Shown here one piece after another: positions 33,971-44,624 of a stretch of 64,000 nucleotides of DNA. Position 1 is the stretch's first letter. Every line of letters begins with the position of its first letter. The notes under the pieces are model-generated. The model saw only the letters and a list, made by a program, of their open reading frames with translations, was not told the DNA's origin and made no database searches. Made by a program: the position numbers and the translations under genes. The DNA comes from Paenibacillus montaniterrae (GTDB lineage: Bacteria > Bacillota > Bacilli > Paenibacillales > Paenibacillaceae): contig NZ_BOSE01000004.1 in NCBI RefSeq assembly GCF_018403185.1, positions 248,001 through 312,000 on the forward strand. Reading direction: 5' to 3'.

Positions 33971-35350
33971 CTATGAACGCACCAAGGCAGCAAGCTTTTT
34001 CGCTGAGCGAACAAGCGAGTTGCGTTCCTGGACAGCAGTCGACTGTGCTTCCTTCTTGTCATTTTCTTCGGCAAGGAGAGCAAGCTCCTGCTCCAAGTCA
34101 AAAAGTTGGGTAAACAACGCCATCGCTTCATCAGCCTTTTTCTCGCCTGCCAATTCCTTAATGCGCACAACAGGCTCCTGAATCATCTGATTGACCATGC
34201 TTTTGGTCAGCTTGCGAATGACCTTCAGCTCCTGCTCTGACAAATTAGGCAGCTTATTGGTTAGGCTGACCATGGTTGCGGCATGAACCTGCTCTGCCTT
34301 GCTGTGCAGGGCACGAATAAGCGGTACAACGCCAAGCGTCTGGTACCAGCTTTCAAATTGCTTGATTTCCTCAGCAATCATCGCTTCGATTTTCACAGCT
34401 TCCTGCTTGCGCTGAGCAAGATTGCTTTCCACTATATCCTTAAGATCGTCAATATCGTATAAATAAACGTTATCCAGCTCGGCAATCCGCGGATCAAAAT
34501 CTCGCGGCACAGCAATGTCGATCATAAACAGAGGTCGATTGCGGCGCTTGTCCATAATACGTTGGACATCCTCTGCCGTCAAAATATACTGCTTTGCCGC
34601 AGTTGAGCTGATCATAATATCAGCCTGCTCCATCGCCGCTTTTGCCTGATCAAATGTATAGGCAAAGCCGCCGAACGAAGCAGCCACCTCCTGCGCTTTT
34701 TCCAATGTACGATTTACAACCGATATTTTCGAGGCTCCGTTGCCGTGCAAATGCTTTGCAGTCAACTCACCTGTCTCGCCTGCTCCAAGCACGACTACAT
34801 TTTTATTGTTAAAGCTGCCGAATATGTGCTTTCCTAGCTCGACTGCCGCATAGCTGACAGACACCGCCAGTTCGCCAATTTTCGTCTCGGAATGGGCACG
34901 CTTGGCCAATGTAATAGCCTGTTTGAACAGCATATTAAAAATGGTTCCTGTTGTTTTCAGGTTTTGCGCTTCCAGAAAAGCGTCGCGAACCTGACCGAGT
35001 ATTTGAGTTTCCCCGATAATCATCGAGTCCAGTCCGCTTGCAACTTTAAATAAGTGCTCTATGGCACGATGATCCTCATACATATACAAGTAGCTGGTGA
35101 ACTGCGCTCTCGGCAAACCAAACCAGTTTTCCATAAACCAGCGCACATCATGACCGCAAATTTGTGGGCGTTCCACAACTGCGTAAATTTCCGTACGATT
35201 GCAGGTGGCGATAATCACACATTCCATAATGCTCATTGTTGCTTTCAATGCAGTCAATGCGCCAGCCAGCTGTTCTTCTGCCAATGCAAAGCGCTCGCGA
35301 ACCTCTACAGGGGCAGTACGATAGTTCAAGCCAACAACGACAATATGCAT
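33971..35350 (-). CDS. hemA: Glutamyl-tRNA reductase
   Basis: A 459-residue enzyme that makes glutamate-1-semialdehyde from Glu-tRNA, the committed step of heme synthesis. The catalytic cysteine is in IATCNRTEIYAVV near 50; the NADPH domain has VVLGAGETGELTAKHL near 188; an ISSTAA motif follows; a C-terminal helical dimer domain ends at 459. A GGAAGGAG ribosome site precedes the ATG. It is the first gene of the hem operon and has a PerR-like box at its promoter. Confidence 0.97.
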   Translation of the reverse strand: MHIVVVGLNYRTAPVEVRERFALAEEQLAGALTALKATMSIMECVIIATCNRTEIYAVVERPQICGHDVRWFMENWFGLPRAQFTSYLYMYEDHRAIEHLFKVASGLDSMIIGETQILGQVRDAFLEAQNLKTTGTIFNMLFKQAITLAKRAHSETKIGELAVSVSYAAVELGKHIFGSFNNKNVVVLGAGETGELTAKHLHGNGASKISVVNRTLEKAQEVAASFGGFAYTFDQAKAAMEQADIMISSTAAKQYILTAEDVQRIMDKRRNRPLFMIDIAVPRDFDPRIAELDNVYLYDIDDLKDIVESNLAQRKQEAVKIEAMIAEEIKQFESWYQTLGVVPLIRALHSKAEQVHAATMVSLTNKLPNLSEQELKVIRKLTKSMVNQMIQEPVVRIKELAGEKKADEAMALFTQLFDLEQELALLAEENDKKEAQSTAVQERNSLVRSAKKLAALVRS

Positions 35351-35380
35351 GGTGATCTCCTTCCTTACCTTAAGACGTTT

Positions 35381-35400
35381 TTATAATAATTCTAATTATA
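35381..35400 (-). promoter_or_regulatory. hemA -10 region with a PerR-like box
   Basis: On the minus strand TATAAT (35395-35400) is a good -10 element; no strong -35 is seen at 17 bp. The + strand sequence TTATAATAATTCTAA at 35381-35395 matches the PerR consensus TTATAATNATTATAA at all but one defined base and touches the -10 box. In Bacillus subtilis the hemAXCDBL operon is repressed by PerR, so the site is functionally credible. Confidence 0.55.
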
Positions 35401-35481
35401 GCATAATACTAAATACTCAAAAGGTGCATATTTGACTAATATTTGAAAACTATTGCTTTAGTATTGCACAGTATGTAAAGA

Positions 35482-35511
35482 AATAACCATAGACGTTAAG
35501 CCTATGGTTAT
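35482..35511 (-). terminator. Probable terminator after speD
   Basis: Stem ATAACCATAG pairing with CTATGGTTAT around an eight-base loop, followed by TTATTTCTTT on the minus strand, 16 bp past the speD stop. Confidence 0.65.
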
Positions 35512-35526
35512 CGAATATCATCATCG

Positions 35527-35925
35527 TTATACTAACTCAATTTGGTTTAATTCAGGTTCCACGACTTGAAGCTCTCCCATGCCGCGAACCAGCTTTTTAG
35601 CATGAGCTTTTTTAGGTTTCAAAACTGAGAGCATGTAATCAATGGCCAGCTGAGGATCAACGGTTTCGCCACAAGTGTAACAATCAAGCGCAGCAAACCC
35701 TTTCTCAGGATACGTATGAATTGAGAGATGGCTCTCCGACAACAGTACAAGTACTGTAGCGCCTTGAGGTTCAAACTGTTTAGATTGTACAGATAGCACT
35801 GTAGCACCGCAAGCTTCTGCCGCCTCAACCATATGAGATTGCAGTTCCTCCGCACTATTTAGCAAGTCAAAATCAACACCCCATGCATCAACAGCAACGT
35901 GTCTTCCGAAAGTTGAATATTCCAT
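35527..35925 (-). CDS. speD: S-adenosylmethionine decarboxylase proenzyme
   Basis: A 132-residue class 1b SpeD. Self-cleavage occurs in LSESHLSIHT, between Glu and Ser, giving the pyruvoyl group at the new N-terminus of the alpha chain; the CYTCG motif near 85 contains the conserved proton donor cysteine. It supplies aminopropyl groups for spermidine. AAGGGGG lies upstream of the ATG. An unusual nested palindrome (35977-36051) lies in its leader. It is monocistronic, between hemA and an unknown gene. Confidence 0.95.
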   Translation of the reverse strand: MEYSTFGRHVAVDAWGVDFDLLNSAEELQSHMVEAAEACGATVLSVQSKQFEPQGATVLVLLSESHLSIHTYPEKGFAALDCYTCGETVDPQLAIDYMLSVLKPKKAHAKKLVRGMGELQVVEPELNQIELV

Positions 35926-35976
35926 CCTTCGGTTCCCCCTTCCTAGGAATAAAATGTTTAAAAAATTTCATCCGCT

Positions 35977-36051
35977 AGGACCTACGTCATTCACTTCTCG
36001 AGGGATTAATCTCTCGCAACATTACTATGTCCTGAGTGAATCCTGGTTCCT
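35977..36051 (-). promoter_or_regulatory. Nested palindrome in the speD leader
   Basis: Three concentric pairings: AGGACC (35977-35982) with GGTTCCT (36045-36051), ATTCACT (35989-35995) with AGTGAAT (36035-36041), and a hairpin CGAGGGATTAATCTCTCG (35999-36016). The element is untranslated and starts about 50 bp before the speD start codon. It could be a leader RNA for speD; I cannot match it to a known family. Confidence 0.5.
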
Positions 36052-36086
36052 AATTTTGAACAACCTAAATGTTTTCAACGAGATTA

Positions 36087-36115
36087 AAAATAACATCTTA
36101 TGAAGAGAAATGCAA
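36087..36115 (-). promoter_or_regulatory. Possible sigma-A promoter of speD
   Basis: On the minus strand TTGCAT (36110-36115) and TATTTT (36087-36092) are 17 bp apart, about 165 bp upstream of the speD start and just upstream of the palindromic leader. Confidence 0.5.
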
Positions 36116-36273
36116 CAGTTTTTTTGTGGTTTTTTTGCCTTATCAAACAGGGATAGCTGCCTCTCTTTAATTTACTCAACATTGCTCATCATTGCTACCT
36201 GTTGCTCATATTTTATTTTTTTATTAAGCCAAAATTTGCTAATCATGATAAGAGCCTCAAGCGGTACAGCTAC

Positions 36274-36323
36274 AAAAAAATCCGCAGCATGCATAGCTTT
36301 TTGCCAAGCTTTGCATGCTGCGG
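36274..36323 (-). terminator. Terminator of the unknown gene upstream of speD
   Basis: A long stem CCGCAGCATGC...GCATGCTGCGG with extended pairing (AGCTTT and AAGCTT) followed by a seven-T run on the minus strand. It begins six bases past the stop codon at 36329. Confidence 0.9.
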
Positions 36324-36328
36324 AAAGA

Positions 36329-36922
36329 TTAGTACGCCTCAAGCTGAAACAGCTTGACGGTCAGTTCCTTTAATTGTGCATCGATCTCAGCAACTTCCTC
36401 GTTGGAGCTTGCTCTGATGCGCTGATCTAGCAAATGATCGATATCCAGACTAATCAGCCTGATTTCTCTTTCGATCAAGCGACTATCGAATACATGCTGC
36501 AGTTTCTGTGCTGTGTTTTTCTTTTCGAAAACAATCCGTCTTCCCTTATCGCTAATTTCTACAATAAGCTGAACGGCACCCTGCTTATAATGATATTGCA
36601 TCGTATAATGGCTATAAATTCGATTTACGATTGCATTGCCGCGGAATACGGAAACCGCCTTGCGCATTGCATTCGTCAGCTTTAACTGGACAACGGTGCA
36701 AGACATCTCACACACATACTGATCATAATGACGTTCAAATGTCATTTTAATCTTTTCATGTCCGGCTACATCCTCTACTACGAGCGATTGGCTGCCATTT
36801 TCAAGTACAAGAACTTGAAGGGATAGCTGCTGCTCCTCCATTAACTGGATAAAATCTTTCAACTCTGAACTGCTCAACTGAAATCTTGCATGAACATACT
36901 CTGTGGCTATCCGCTTAGCCAT
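36329..36922 (-). CDS. Protein of unknown function
   Basis: A 197-residue protein I do not recognise. It has no signal peptide or membrane segment. Residues 40-140 are rich in beta-strand patterns (LSLQVLVLENGSQSLVVEDV, YHYKQGAVQLIVEISDKGRRIVFEKK). Residues 140-195 form an amphipathic, charged helix pair likely to be a coiled coil (DIDHLLDQRIRASSNEEVAEIDAQLKELTVKLFQLE). Two cysteines are present. A strong terminator follows it. It lies between engB and speD, a place with no equivalent in Bacillus subtilis. A GAGGAGA ribosome site precedes the ATG. Confidence 0.7.
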   Translation of the reverse strand: MAKRIATEYVHARFQLSSSELKDFIQLMEEQQLSLQVLVLENGSQSLVVEDVAGHEKIKMTFERHYDQYVCEMSCTVVQLKLTNAMRKAVSVFRGNAIVNRIYSHYTMQYHYKQGAVQLIVEISDKGRRIVFEKKNTAQKLQHVFDSRLIEREIRLISLDIDHLLDQRIRASSNEEVAEIDAQLKELTVKLFQLEAY

Positions 36923-37157
36923 AAAAATCTCCTCAATTCTTCGCTTTCCTGGTTAATAGCAAATCCAGAAAAGCCCGAATACACGCTTATACGTTATATT
37001 ATACGTGATTTGGAGCTCATATTCCTGCCGTTCAGCTCCGATTTTCAAGCGTATTCTGCGAAATAACGGAAATATCCAAAAAAAATTCAAGTTATCTGTT
37101 AGCATCCTCGAAATCTGCTTAAAAGTTCTCTTGTATGCTACCTTATCCGTAAGTCAA

Positions 37158-37823
37158 TTATGATTGCTCTTGCTTATTTTCTGACAGCTCCACCATAGCC
37201 TCAGTTGTACCGCCAGAGTCTGGCAGCTGCATGCCCGCTGCATCTATTGCGTCCAAAATCGTATCCCACAGCTGCTCGCGGCCAAGCCCTGTTTCAGATG
37301 AAAATAGAACGACCGGCACTTCCTTATCAGCGCCAAGCGTTTGCTTGATCTGCTTTAGATGCTTGTCCCATTTGGAGCGAGGGATTTTGTCCGCCTTCGT
37401 GGCAACGATGCATGTAGGAATTTCAAAATGCTTCAGCCATTCATACATTAGCACATCGTCCTTGGAGGGCTCATGCCGAATATCAATGACGAGCAGCTGC
37501 AGCACAAGCTGCTGCCGCTCTCTTAAATAAGTTTCGATCATGACGCCAAATTGCTCACGCTGCTTTTTTGAAACCTTGGCATAGCCGTATCCAGGAAAAT
37601 CGACCAGGTAAATCGCTTCATTAACGCGATAGTAGTTGAGCTGCTGAGTTTTTCCCGGCTGCGAGCTCGTTCTTGCCAAATTTTTACGCAGCATCATTTT
37701 ATTGATCAAGGATGATTTGCCAACGTTAGAGCGACCTGCCAGAGCAATCTCTGGCAGGCCATCCTCCGGGTATTGATTTGGTCTAACCGCACTAATTACA
37801 AATTCTGTTTGCTTAATTTTCAT
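37158..37823 (-). CDS. engB: Ribosome biogenesis GTPase EngB (YsxC)
   Basis: A 221-residue GTPase that assists large-subunit assembly. P-loop [14 protein letters not shown] near 30, switch [13 protein letters not shown] near 75, TKADK near 140. It starts four bases after lonA, the Bacillus order lonB-lonA-ysxC. The C-terminal tail of about 20 residues is polar and low in conservation. Confidence 0.96.
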   Translation of the reverse strand: MKIKQTEFVISAVRPNQYPEDGLPEIALAGRSNVGKSSLINKMMLRKNLARTSSQPGKTQQLNYYRVNEAIYLVDFPGYGYAKVSKKQREQFGVMIETYLRERQQLVLQLLVIDIRHEPSKDDVLMYEWLKHFEIPTCIVATKADKIPRSKWDKHLKQIKQTLGADKEVPVVLFSSETGLGREQLWDTILDAIDAAGMQLPDSGGTTEAMVELSENKQEQS

Positions 37824-37827
37824 TTAT

Positions 37828-40164
37828 CTAATGCTCCTTTTGCTCCAGTAATGCATGCTTCAGCACTTCATCCAGATGAGCAACAGGAACAAATTCCATC
37901 TCTTGCTTAATGCTTTCAGGAATATCATCCAGATCACGCTGATTGTCATAAGGCAGCAACACTTTTTTAATACCGGCGCGATGTGCAGCGAGAGATTTCT
38001 CCTTCAGTCCGCCAATTGGCAGCACTCTGCCGCGCAGCGTAATTTCGCCGGTCATCGCTACCTCTTTCGACACATATCGTCCACTTAAGGCTGAGATCAG
38101 AGCCGTTGCCATGGTGATGCCGGCAGACGGTCCATCCTTCGGAATTGCACCTTCAGGAATATGGATATGAATATCGAGCTTCTCATAAAATGCCGGATCA
38201 ATGTTCAGCTCTTCGGCATGCGAGCGAATATAGCTGAATGCCGCCTGCGCTGATTCCTTCATCACATCGCCAAGCTTGCCTGTCAAGTTAAGCTTGCCGC
38301 TGCCCGGCATCGTCGAAACCTCAATAACGAGCGTATCGCCGCCAACCTCAGTCCAGGCCAAGCCTGTAACTGCGCCAATTTGATGGCTGGCATCGACTGA
38401 GCCGTAGCGGAATATTGGCTTGCCAAGCCACTCCTTCACCTTCGCCTCGTCAATTTCAATTTGCTGCAGCGCTTCATCCGAGACGAATGCCTTTGCTGCT
38501 TTGCGGCATAGCGCGGCGATTTGCTGCTCTAAATTACGCACGCCAGCCTCGCGTGTATACTGACGAATAATAAGGCTGATCGCATCATCCTGAAAGGATA
38601 GCTGCTCCTCGCTCAAGCCGTGATCGCGCCGCTGCTTCGGACAGAGGTAGCGCTTGGCGATCTCTGTCTTTTCAAGCTCGGTATAGCCAGGAACCTGAAG
38701 CACTTCCATTCGGTCAAGCAACGGACGTGGAATTGTATGCAAGGAGTTCGCTGTTGTCACAAACATAACTGAAGACAGATCAAATGGCACCTCAATAAAA
38801 TGATCACTGAATGTGCTGTTTTGTTCCGGATCAAGCACCTCAAGTAGCGCTGCTGAAGGGTCTCCCCGGAAGTCGGAGGCCATTTTGTCAATTTCATCGA
38901 GCAGGAAAACCGGGTTTTTCGTCCCTGCCGATTTCATCCCCTGCATAATTCTCCCCGGCATAGCCCCCACATAGGTGCGGCGATGCCCGCGAATTTCCGC
39001 TTCATCCCGCACACCGCCAAGCGAAATGCGGACGAATTTACGATCAAGCGACTTGGCAATCGACTTGGCTAAAGATGTTTTACCAACCCCGGGAGGTCCG
39101 ACCAGGCAAAGAATAGGCCCTTTAAGCTTCTTAACCAGCTTCTGTACCGCCAAATACTCAAGTACACGTTCCTTCGGCTTCTCCAGCCCATAGTGATCCT
39201 CATCAAGTATTTGCTCTGCTCGGGCTATATCGAGATCGTCATCGGTCATCTTGCTCCAAGGCAATGCCAGAAGCCAATCAATATAATTACGAATAATTCC
39301 ACCCTCAGCCGATGATTGCGGCATTTTTTCCAAGCGGTCGATTTCCTTGCTGACCTTTTCTTCCACTGACTCAGGCAGCTGCGCTTCTTCTAGCTGCTTG
39401 CGCAGCTCCTCCACTTCGCCAAGCCTGCCTTCTTTCTCGCCAAGCTCCTTCTGAATCGCCTTCATCTGCTCGCGCAAATAATATTCCTTCTGCGTTTTCT
39501 CCATTTGCTTTTTCACGCGCGAATTAATTTGCCGCTCCATCTCCAGCACTTCTCGCTCGTTGTTTAGCAAATCAAGAAGCGCCTCAAGGCGCTTCTCCAC
39601 ATCAACCGTTTCCAGAATACGCTGCTTATCCTTTATTTTCAGCGACAAATGGCTCGTAATAACATCGGCCAAGCGCCCAGGATCATCAATATCTGAAACA
39701 GCAGCGTACGTTTCGGCTGTAATCTTTTTGGATAGCGAAACATAGTTTTCAAACTGAGTCAGCACGGAGCGCATCAGCGCGTCAATCGCTGGCGATTGCT
39801 CAGACGGCTCTGGCAGCTCCTTGACCAGCACCTCATAGAAATCATCGTTGCCGACGTAATCCACGATTTCCGCACGCATCAAGCCTTCAGCCAGCACGCG
39901 AATTGTACCGTTAGGCAGCTTGAGCATTTGCTTAACCTTGGATATTGTACCAACACGGAAAATATCCTCCTCAAGCGGCGTCTCGATATTTACCTCAGCT
40001 TGCGAAACCAACAAAATGTTCTGGTCATCGACCATCGCGCGTTCAAGCGCACGAATTGACTTATCCCTTCCCACATCTAGGTGGAGCACCATGCTGGGAT
40101 AGACAAGCAAGCCCCGCAGCGGGAGCAATGGAATACGACGAGTCTTTGATTTGCTAGATCCCAT
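37828..40164 (-). CDS. lonA: ATP-dependent protease La, LonA
   Basis: A 778-residue LonA. It has the N-terminal substrate-binding domain (1-205), a coiled coil (205-280), the AAA module with [14 protein letters not shown] near 355, and the protease domain with the catalytic serine in [14 protein letters not shown] near 680 and lysine near 723. It degrades misfolded and regulatory proteins. GGAGGTG precedes the ATG. lonB is 38 bp upstream. Confidence 0.97.
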   Translation of the reverse strand: MGSSKSKTRRIPLLPLRGLLVYPSMVLHLDVGRDKSIRALERAMVDDQNILLVSQAEVNIETPLEEDIFRVGTISKVKQMLKLPNGTIRVLAEGLMRAEIVDYVGNDDFYEVLVKELPEPSEQSPAIDALMRSVLTQFENYVSLSKKITAETYAAVSDIDDPGRLADVITSHLSLKIKDKQRILETVDVEKRLEALLDLLNNEREVLEMERQINSRVKKQMEKTQKEYYLREQMKAIQKELGEKEGRLGEVEELRKQLEEAQLPESVEEKVSKEIDRLEKMPQSSAEGGIIRNYIDWLLALPWSKMTDDDLDIARAEQILDEDHYGLEKPKERVLEYLAVQKLVKKLKGPILCLVGPPGVGKTSLAKSIAKSLDRKFVRISLGGVRDEAEIRGHRRTYVGAMPGRIMQGMKSAGTKNPVFLLDEIDKMASDFRGDPSAALLEVLDPEQNSTFSDHFIEVPFDLSSVMFVTTANSLHTIPRPLLDRMEVLQVPGYTELEKTEIAKRYLCPKQRRDHGLSEEQLSFQDDAISLIIRQYTREAGVRNLEQQIAALCRKAAKAFVSDEALQQIEIDEAKVKEWLGKPIFRYGSVDASHQIGAVTGLAWTEVGGDTLVIEVSTMPGSGKLNLTGKLGDVMKESAQAAFSYIRSHAEELNIDPAFYEKLDIHIHIPEGAIPKDGPSAGITMATALISALSGRYVSKEVAMTGEITLRGRVLPIGGLKEKSLAAHRAGIKKVLLPYDNQRDLDDIPESIKQEMEFVPVAHLDEVLKHALLEQKEH

Positions 40165-40202
40165 TCCAGCACCTCCATTCTTTATACTCTTCCTTCATCT
40201 TA

Positions 40203-41921
40203 TCATTCTAATGAATCTGCCTGCAAATATGGATAGGTTGGCTTGTTAAAAAGATTGAGCCTCCACTGCTCCGTTTGCTCCTCCTCATTCCAATTAGCAA
40301 GCTCAGGAAATACATGGGCAAGCACTTCCTCGATTCGTGAAACAGCAATAACCTGCAGCCCATTCAAATCAGCAAAAATTTCCTGCCAGTTTTCCTTAGG
40401 AATAATAACACGAATAGCGCCAGCTTGGAAGGCTGCTTCCACTTTTGCCAACACGCCGCCTACTGGCTTAACATTGCCGTGAATGCCGATTTCACCAGTC
40501 ATCGCCAAGCGATTGTCGATTGGAACCTGCAAAATAGCTGATGTTATGGCTGTTGCCATCGCAATGCCTGCCGAAGGTCCATCAACTGGCGAGCCGCCAG
40601 GAAAATTAATATGTAAATCATAATCCTGCGGATTCAATCCTTTCAGACGCAGCACAGTCAGCACATTTTCGATTGAGCCTTTTGCCATGCTTTTACGGCG
40701 CAGCGTGCGCGAGCCACCGCCCAGCTCTTCCTCTTCCACCACTCCCGTAATCGTAAATGTGCCCTTGCCCTTGGCAGCAGGTATTGCACTTACTTCAATT
40801 TCCAGCAGCGCTCCCATACTTGGGCCATACACAGCAAGTCCGTTCACGTAGCCGATCTGCGGACGCGATGGAACCTTCCGCTCTGGACGCGGCGGAATTT
40901 GACTGCTGTTGACAACCCACTCAATATCAGTTGCATAAATTTTGTCGCGCTTCTCCGACAAAGCGATGCCAGCAGCGAGCTGAATAATATTGACCGCTTC
41001 CCGACCGTTGGTTGCATACTGCTTAACCACCTCAACCGCTTCAGGACAAGGCGGGAAGCCGATTTTCATGACAGCATTGTTGGCAATCTCCGCTACCTCG
41101 TCAGCCAGCAACGGACGGAAATAGACCTCCATGCAGCGCGAACGGATCGCAGGAGGAATATCCTGAGGCGAGCGAGTGGTAGCGCCTACGAGGCGGAAGT
41201 CAGCCGGCAAGCCGTTTTGAAAAATATCGTGAATATAGGTCGGGATATTGCTATCCTCCGAATTATAATACGCACTTTCCAGAAAAACTTTGCGGTCCTC
41301 CAGCACCTTCAATAGTTTATTCATCTGCACATGATGTAATTCACCAATCTCGTCAATAAACAAAATGCCGCCATGCGCCTTGGTCACCGCACCTGGCTTT
41401 GGCTGTGGAATGCCGGCAACGCCCATCGCTCCTGCTCCTTGATAGATCGGATCATGCACCGAACCAATTAGCGGATCGGCTATGCCGCGCTCGTCAAAAC
41501 GTGCAGTTGTCGCATCGATCTCCGTAAACTTGGCGCTAGGCAAAAACGGCGAGGCAGCATTGCGTTTTGCCTCTTCCAGGACGACACGAGCGGCCGCTGT
41601 TTTCCCGACGCCGGGCGGACCATAGATAATGACGTGCTGCGGGTTGGCGCTGCACAGCGCTGCCTTGAGCGCCTTCAGACCGTCCTTCTGACCGACAATA
41701 TCGTCCATTGACTGCGGTCTCGTTTTTTCGGCAAGCGGCTTCGTTAAGGAGATGGAACGCAGCTTGCGCAGCTTCTCCATCTCCTTTTTCGATTCTCGAT
41801 CAACAGCTGCCTTGTTCAGCTTCTGATTACGCAGCAAATTGAAAAAGTATAAACCGATTACTACCGCAAAAAATACTTGGATTACCATAAGCAAGATGCT
41901 CATATCCATATTGAACTTCAC
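40203..41921 (-). CDS. lonB: Lon-like ATP-dependent protease LonB
   Basis: A 572-residue LonB. An N-terminal membrane segment (SILLMVIQVFFAVVIGLYFF, about 9-28) replaces the LonA substrate domain. The AAA domain has [13 protein letters not shown] near 100 and the protease domain VDGPSAGIAMATAI near 455. LonB acts in the forespore in Bacillus under sigma F. It is upstream of lonA as in Bacillus. Confidence 0.95.
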   Translation of the reverse strand: MKFNMDMSILLMVIQVFFAVVIGLYFFNLLRNQKLNKAAVDRESKKEMEKLRKLRSISLTKPLAEKTRPQSMDDIVGQKDGLKALKAALCSANPQHVIIYGPPGVGKTAAARVVLEEAKRNAASPFLPSAKFTEIDATTARFDERGIADPLIGSVHDPIYQGAGAMGVAGIPQPKPGAVTKAHGGILFIDEIGELHHVQMNKLLKVLEDRKVFLESAYYNSEDSNIPTYIHDIFQNGLPADFRLVGATTRSPQDIPPAIRSRCMEVYFRPLLADEVAEIANNAVMKIGFPPCPEAVEVVKQYATNGREAVNIIQLAAGIALSEKRDKIYATDIEWVVNSSQIPPRPERKVPSRPQIGYVNGLAVYGPSMGALLEIEVSAIPAAKGKGTFTITGVVEEEELGGGSRTLRRKSMAKGSIENVLTVLRLKGLNPQDYDLHINFPGGSPVDGPSAGIAMATAITSAILQVPIDNRLAMTGEIGIHGNVKPVGGVLAKVEAAFQAGAIRVIIPKENWQEIFADLNGLQVIAVSRIEEVLAHVFPELANWNEEEQTEQWRLNLFNKPTYPYLQADSLE

Positions 41922-42025
41922 TCTCCTATTTATTTAGATCATTCACTCGAATTTCACATATCTCTAGTATTACCCTCTAGCAGATGGAATAATCTTGCTG
42001 AATAGAAAAAGAAGAATCAGTTTCA

Positions 42026-42072
42026 CAAAAAAGCGATCACTGCATTGGTATTGCCGCAATGATCGCTTTTCA
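42026..42072 (-). terminator. Second of two tandem terminators after ispG
   Basis: Stem AAAAGCGATCATTGC...GCAGTGATCGCTTTT with a T run on the minus strand. It lies between ispG and lonB, after another terminator. Confidence 0.8.
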
Positions 42073-42086
42073 TTATGCAAATATGC

Positions 42087-42114
42087 AAAAAAGCTCCAAC
42101 AGCTTGCTGGAGCT
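42087..42114 (-). terminator. First terminator after ispG
   Basis: Stem AGCTCCA pairing with TGGAGCT, extended by GCTT/AGC pairs, with TTTTTT following on the minus strand, 20 bp past the ispG stop. Confidence 0.85.
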
Positions 42115-42133
42115 CGAAGTATAAAATATAGAA

Positions 42134-43243
42134 TTAGTTCTTTACATGCTCTTTTCGGCCAGGAATTTCACCTGTTTCTTCGTAAATGCGAACAATTTCG
42201 TCGATTTCCTTTTTCAGTTCTGTTACAAGCTCAGCCTCTGGCACTTTGCGGATCATTTGTCCATAGCGGAACAGCAAACCTTCGCCTCTAGCTCCGGCAA
42301 TGCCGATGTCGGCTTCACGCGCTTCTCCAGGTCCGTTAACGGCACATCCCAGAACGGAAACTTTAATAGGAACTTTAATTTTGGAAATATATTCTTCTAC
42401 TTCATTGGCTACAGAGAACAAGTCGATATCGAGACGACCGCAGGTCGGACAGGAGACAAGCGTAGCAGCGTTCGTAATCAAGCCGAACGTTTTCAGCAGC
42501 TCGCGTGCTACCTTTACCTCTTCCACTGGATCGGCAGACAAGCTGATGCGCACTGTATTGCCTATTCCCATAGACAGCAATGCGCCAATCCCTGCGGAGC
42601 TTTTAATCGTTCCGGCATGAAGCGTCCCTGCTTCTGTAATGCCAAGATGCAGTGGATACTTGATTACTTCAGCCGCCATCGAGTATGCTTTGATCGCCAT
42701 CGGCACATCAGACGCTTTTAATGACACGATAATGTCGTGGAAGTCGAGCTCCTCCAGGATACCAATATGGAATAGCGCACTTTCTACCATCGCTTCTGGA
42801 GTCGGATAGCCATACTTCTCAAGCAAATGATTTTCCAATGAACCGGCATTAACCCCGATACGAATCGGGATTCCTTTTTCCTTGCACGCTTTGACAACCG
42901 CTTCTACCTTTTCGCGACGACCGATATTTCCTGGATTAATACGCACCTTGTCGATACCATTTTCAATCGCGCGCAAAGCAAGACGATAGTCAAAATGAAT
43001 ATCAGCCACTAGCGGGATATGGATACGCTTCTTAATTTCTTTAATTGCATCTGCAGCTTCAATATTGTTGACGGTTACGCGTACAAGCTGGCAGCCCGCT
43101 TCCTCCAACCGTAAAATCTCTGCTACGGTCGCTTCCACATTCGCTGTTTTCGTTGTACACATACTTTGAATAAGCACTTCATTGCTGCCGCCAATCGTTA
43201 GATTGCCAACCTTGACAGGTACAGTATTCTGACGTAAGTACAT
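42134..43243 (-). CDS. ispG: 4-hydroxy-3-methylbut-2-enyl-diphosphate synthase IspG
   Basis: A 369-residue iron-sulfur enzyme of the MEP isoprenoid pathway. The 4Fe-4S ligands lie in SCPTCGR near 270 and [10 protein letters not shown] near 305. The TIM-barrel part starts [19 protein letters not shown]. The ATG at 43243 is preferred because GGGAGAG precedes it by seven bases; longer in-frame starts lack ribosome sites. A stem (GTCCACCTC...GAGGTGG) lies at 43270-43306 between clpX and ispG without a T run. In Bacillus ispG is not beside clpX. Confidence 0.95.
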   Translation of the reverse strand: MYLRQNTVPVKVGNLTIGGSNEVLIQSMCTTKTANVEATVAEILRLEEAGCQLVRVTVNNIEAADAIKEIKKRIHIPLVADIHFDYRLALRAIENGIDKVRINPGNIGRREKVEAVVKACKEKGIPIRIGVNAGSLENHLLEKYGYPTPEAMVESALFHIGILEELDFHDIIVSLKASDVPMAIKAYSMAAEVIKYPLHLGITEAGTLHAGTIKSSAGIGALLSMGIGNTVRISLSADPVEEVKVARELLKTFGLITNAATLVSCPTCGRLDIDLFSVANEVEEYISKIKVPIKVSVLGCAVNGPGEAREADIGIAGARGEGLLFRYGQMIRKVPEAELVTELKKEIDEIVRIYEETGEIPGRKEHVKN

Positions 43244-43330
43244 ACTTATCTCTCCCATAAATGCCAAAGTCCACCTCTTGCTCAACTGCTTTAAGCTTGA
43301 GGTGGTGCCTTTGACGATATTCAAGTGACG

Positions 43331-44593
43331 TTACGCACTTTCTTCCTTCTTGCCGTTCTTTTTCTCAGTGCTGCTAAGCTCAGGAACGATTTTGCTTGTT
43401 ACGGTTTCCTCCGTAATGACGCATGTTGTCACATCATCACGCGATGGCACCTCATACATCAAATCAAGCATAATGCCTTCGATAATCGCGCGCAGGCCGC
43501 GTGCACCTGTGTTTCGCTTAATCGCTTCCTTGGCAATTGCTTCAAGCGCCTCAGGCTTGAATTCAAGCTTGACATTGTCCAGCTCAAGCAGCTTTTGATA
43601 CTGCTTGACAAGCGCGTTTTTCGGCTCGGACAAAATACGAACCAGTGCTGCTTCATCAAGCGGCTCTAGAGTAGAAATGACTGGCAAACGGCCAACAAAC
43701 TCTGGAATCAAGCCGAACTTGAGCAAGTCCTCAGGCAATACCATAGACAAGTATTCGCCTGGCTTCAAGTCCTTGGTCAATTCGCCAGATGAATTAAAGC
43801 CAATGACCTTTTTACCGATTCTGCGTTTAATAATTTGCTCAAGGCCATCAAACGCGCCGCCACAAATAAACAGAATATTGGTTGTGTCAATTTGAATAAA
43901 CTCTTGATGCGGATGCTTTCTTCCACCTTGTGGCGGTACGGAAGCAACTGTACCTTCAAGAATTTTCAATAGCGCCTGCTGAACCCCTTCACCCGATACA
44001 TCGCGTGTAATGGAAGGATTTTCAGACTTACGTGCAACTTTATCAATTTCATCGATATAAATAATACCGCGCTCTGCTTTTTCAACATCATAGTCAGCAG
44101 CCTGGATCAGCTTCAGCAAAATGTTTTCAACATCTTCGCCGACATAGCCTGCTTCTGTCAACGATGTAGCATCAGCAATCGCAAAAGGCACATTTAAAAT
44201 TCTAGCCATCGTTTGCGCAAGCAATGTTTTACCAGATCCTGTAGGACCTAATAGCAAAATATTACTTTTTTGCAACTCTACATCTTCAATTTTGCTGCCT
44301 GTGTTGATACGCTTATAGTGATTGTAAACCGCTACCGCCAAAGATTTTTTCGCAAAATCCTGGCCGATAACATAGGAATCAAGCGTTGAACGAATTTCCA
44401 CTGGCTTCGGAATATTTTTCAAATCCACTTCTTCCTCTTGACCTAGCTCCTCCTCAACGATTTCGGAGCAAAGATCGATACATTCATCACATATATAAAC
44501 GCTAGGACCAGCAACGAGCTTGCGTACTTGCTCCTGCGATTTGCCACAGAAAGAACACTTCAATTGTGTCTTCTCATCATTAAACTTAAACAT
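43331..44593 (-). CDS. clpX: ATP-dependent Clp protease ATP-binding subunit ClpX
   Basis: A 420-residue unfoldase. It begins with a zinc-binding domain (CSFCGKSQ...CDECI), then Walker [15 protein letters not shown] near 115 and Walker [11 protein letters not shown] near 180. ClpP-docking IGF-type loop is present as IGFN (residues near 268). It delivers substrates to ClpP, whose gene is 31 bp upstream. Confidence 0.97.
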   Translation of the reverse strand: MFKFNDEKTQLKCSFCGKSQEQVRKLVAGPSVYICDECIDLCSEIVEEELGQEEEVDLKNIPKPVEIRSTLDSYVIGQDFAKKSLAVAVYNHYKRINTGSKIEDVELQKSNILLLGPTGSGKTLLAQTMARILNVPFAIADATSLTEAGYVGEDVENILLKLIQAADYDVEKAERGIIYIDEIDKVARKSENPSITRDVSGEGVQQALLKILEGTVASVPPQGGRKHPHQEFIQIDTTNILFICGGAFDGLEQIIKRRIGKKVIGFNSSGELTKDLKPGEYLSMVLPEDLLKFGLIPEFVGRLPVISTLEPLDEAALVRILSEPKNALVKQYQKLLELDNVKLEFKPEALEAIAKEAIKRNTGARGLRAIIEGIMLDLMYEVPSRDDVTTCVITEETVTSKIVPELSSTEKKNGKKEESA

Positions 44594-44624
44594 TGATTCA
44601 CCCCTTCAGCTCAACAGTTTTCAA

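Noticed and set aside
43268..43317. Terminator between clpX and ispG
   Set aside because: Stem is clear but no T run follows on the minus strand; more likely a processing hairpin or spacer.
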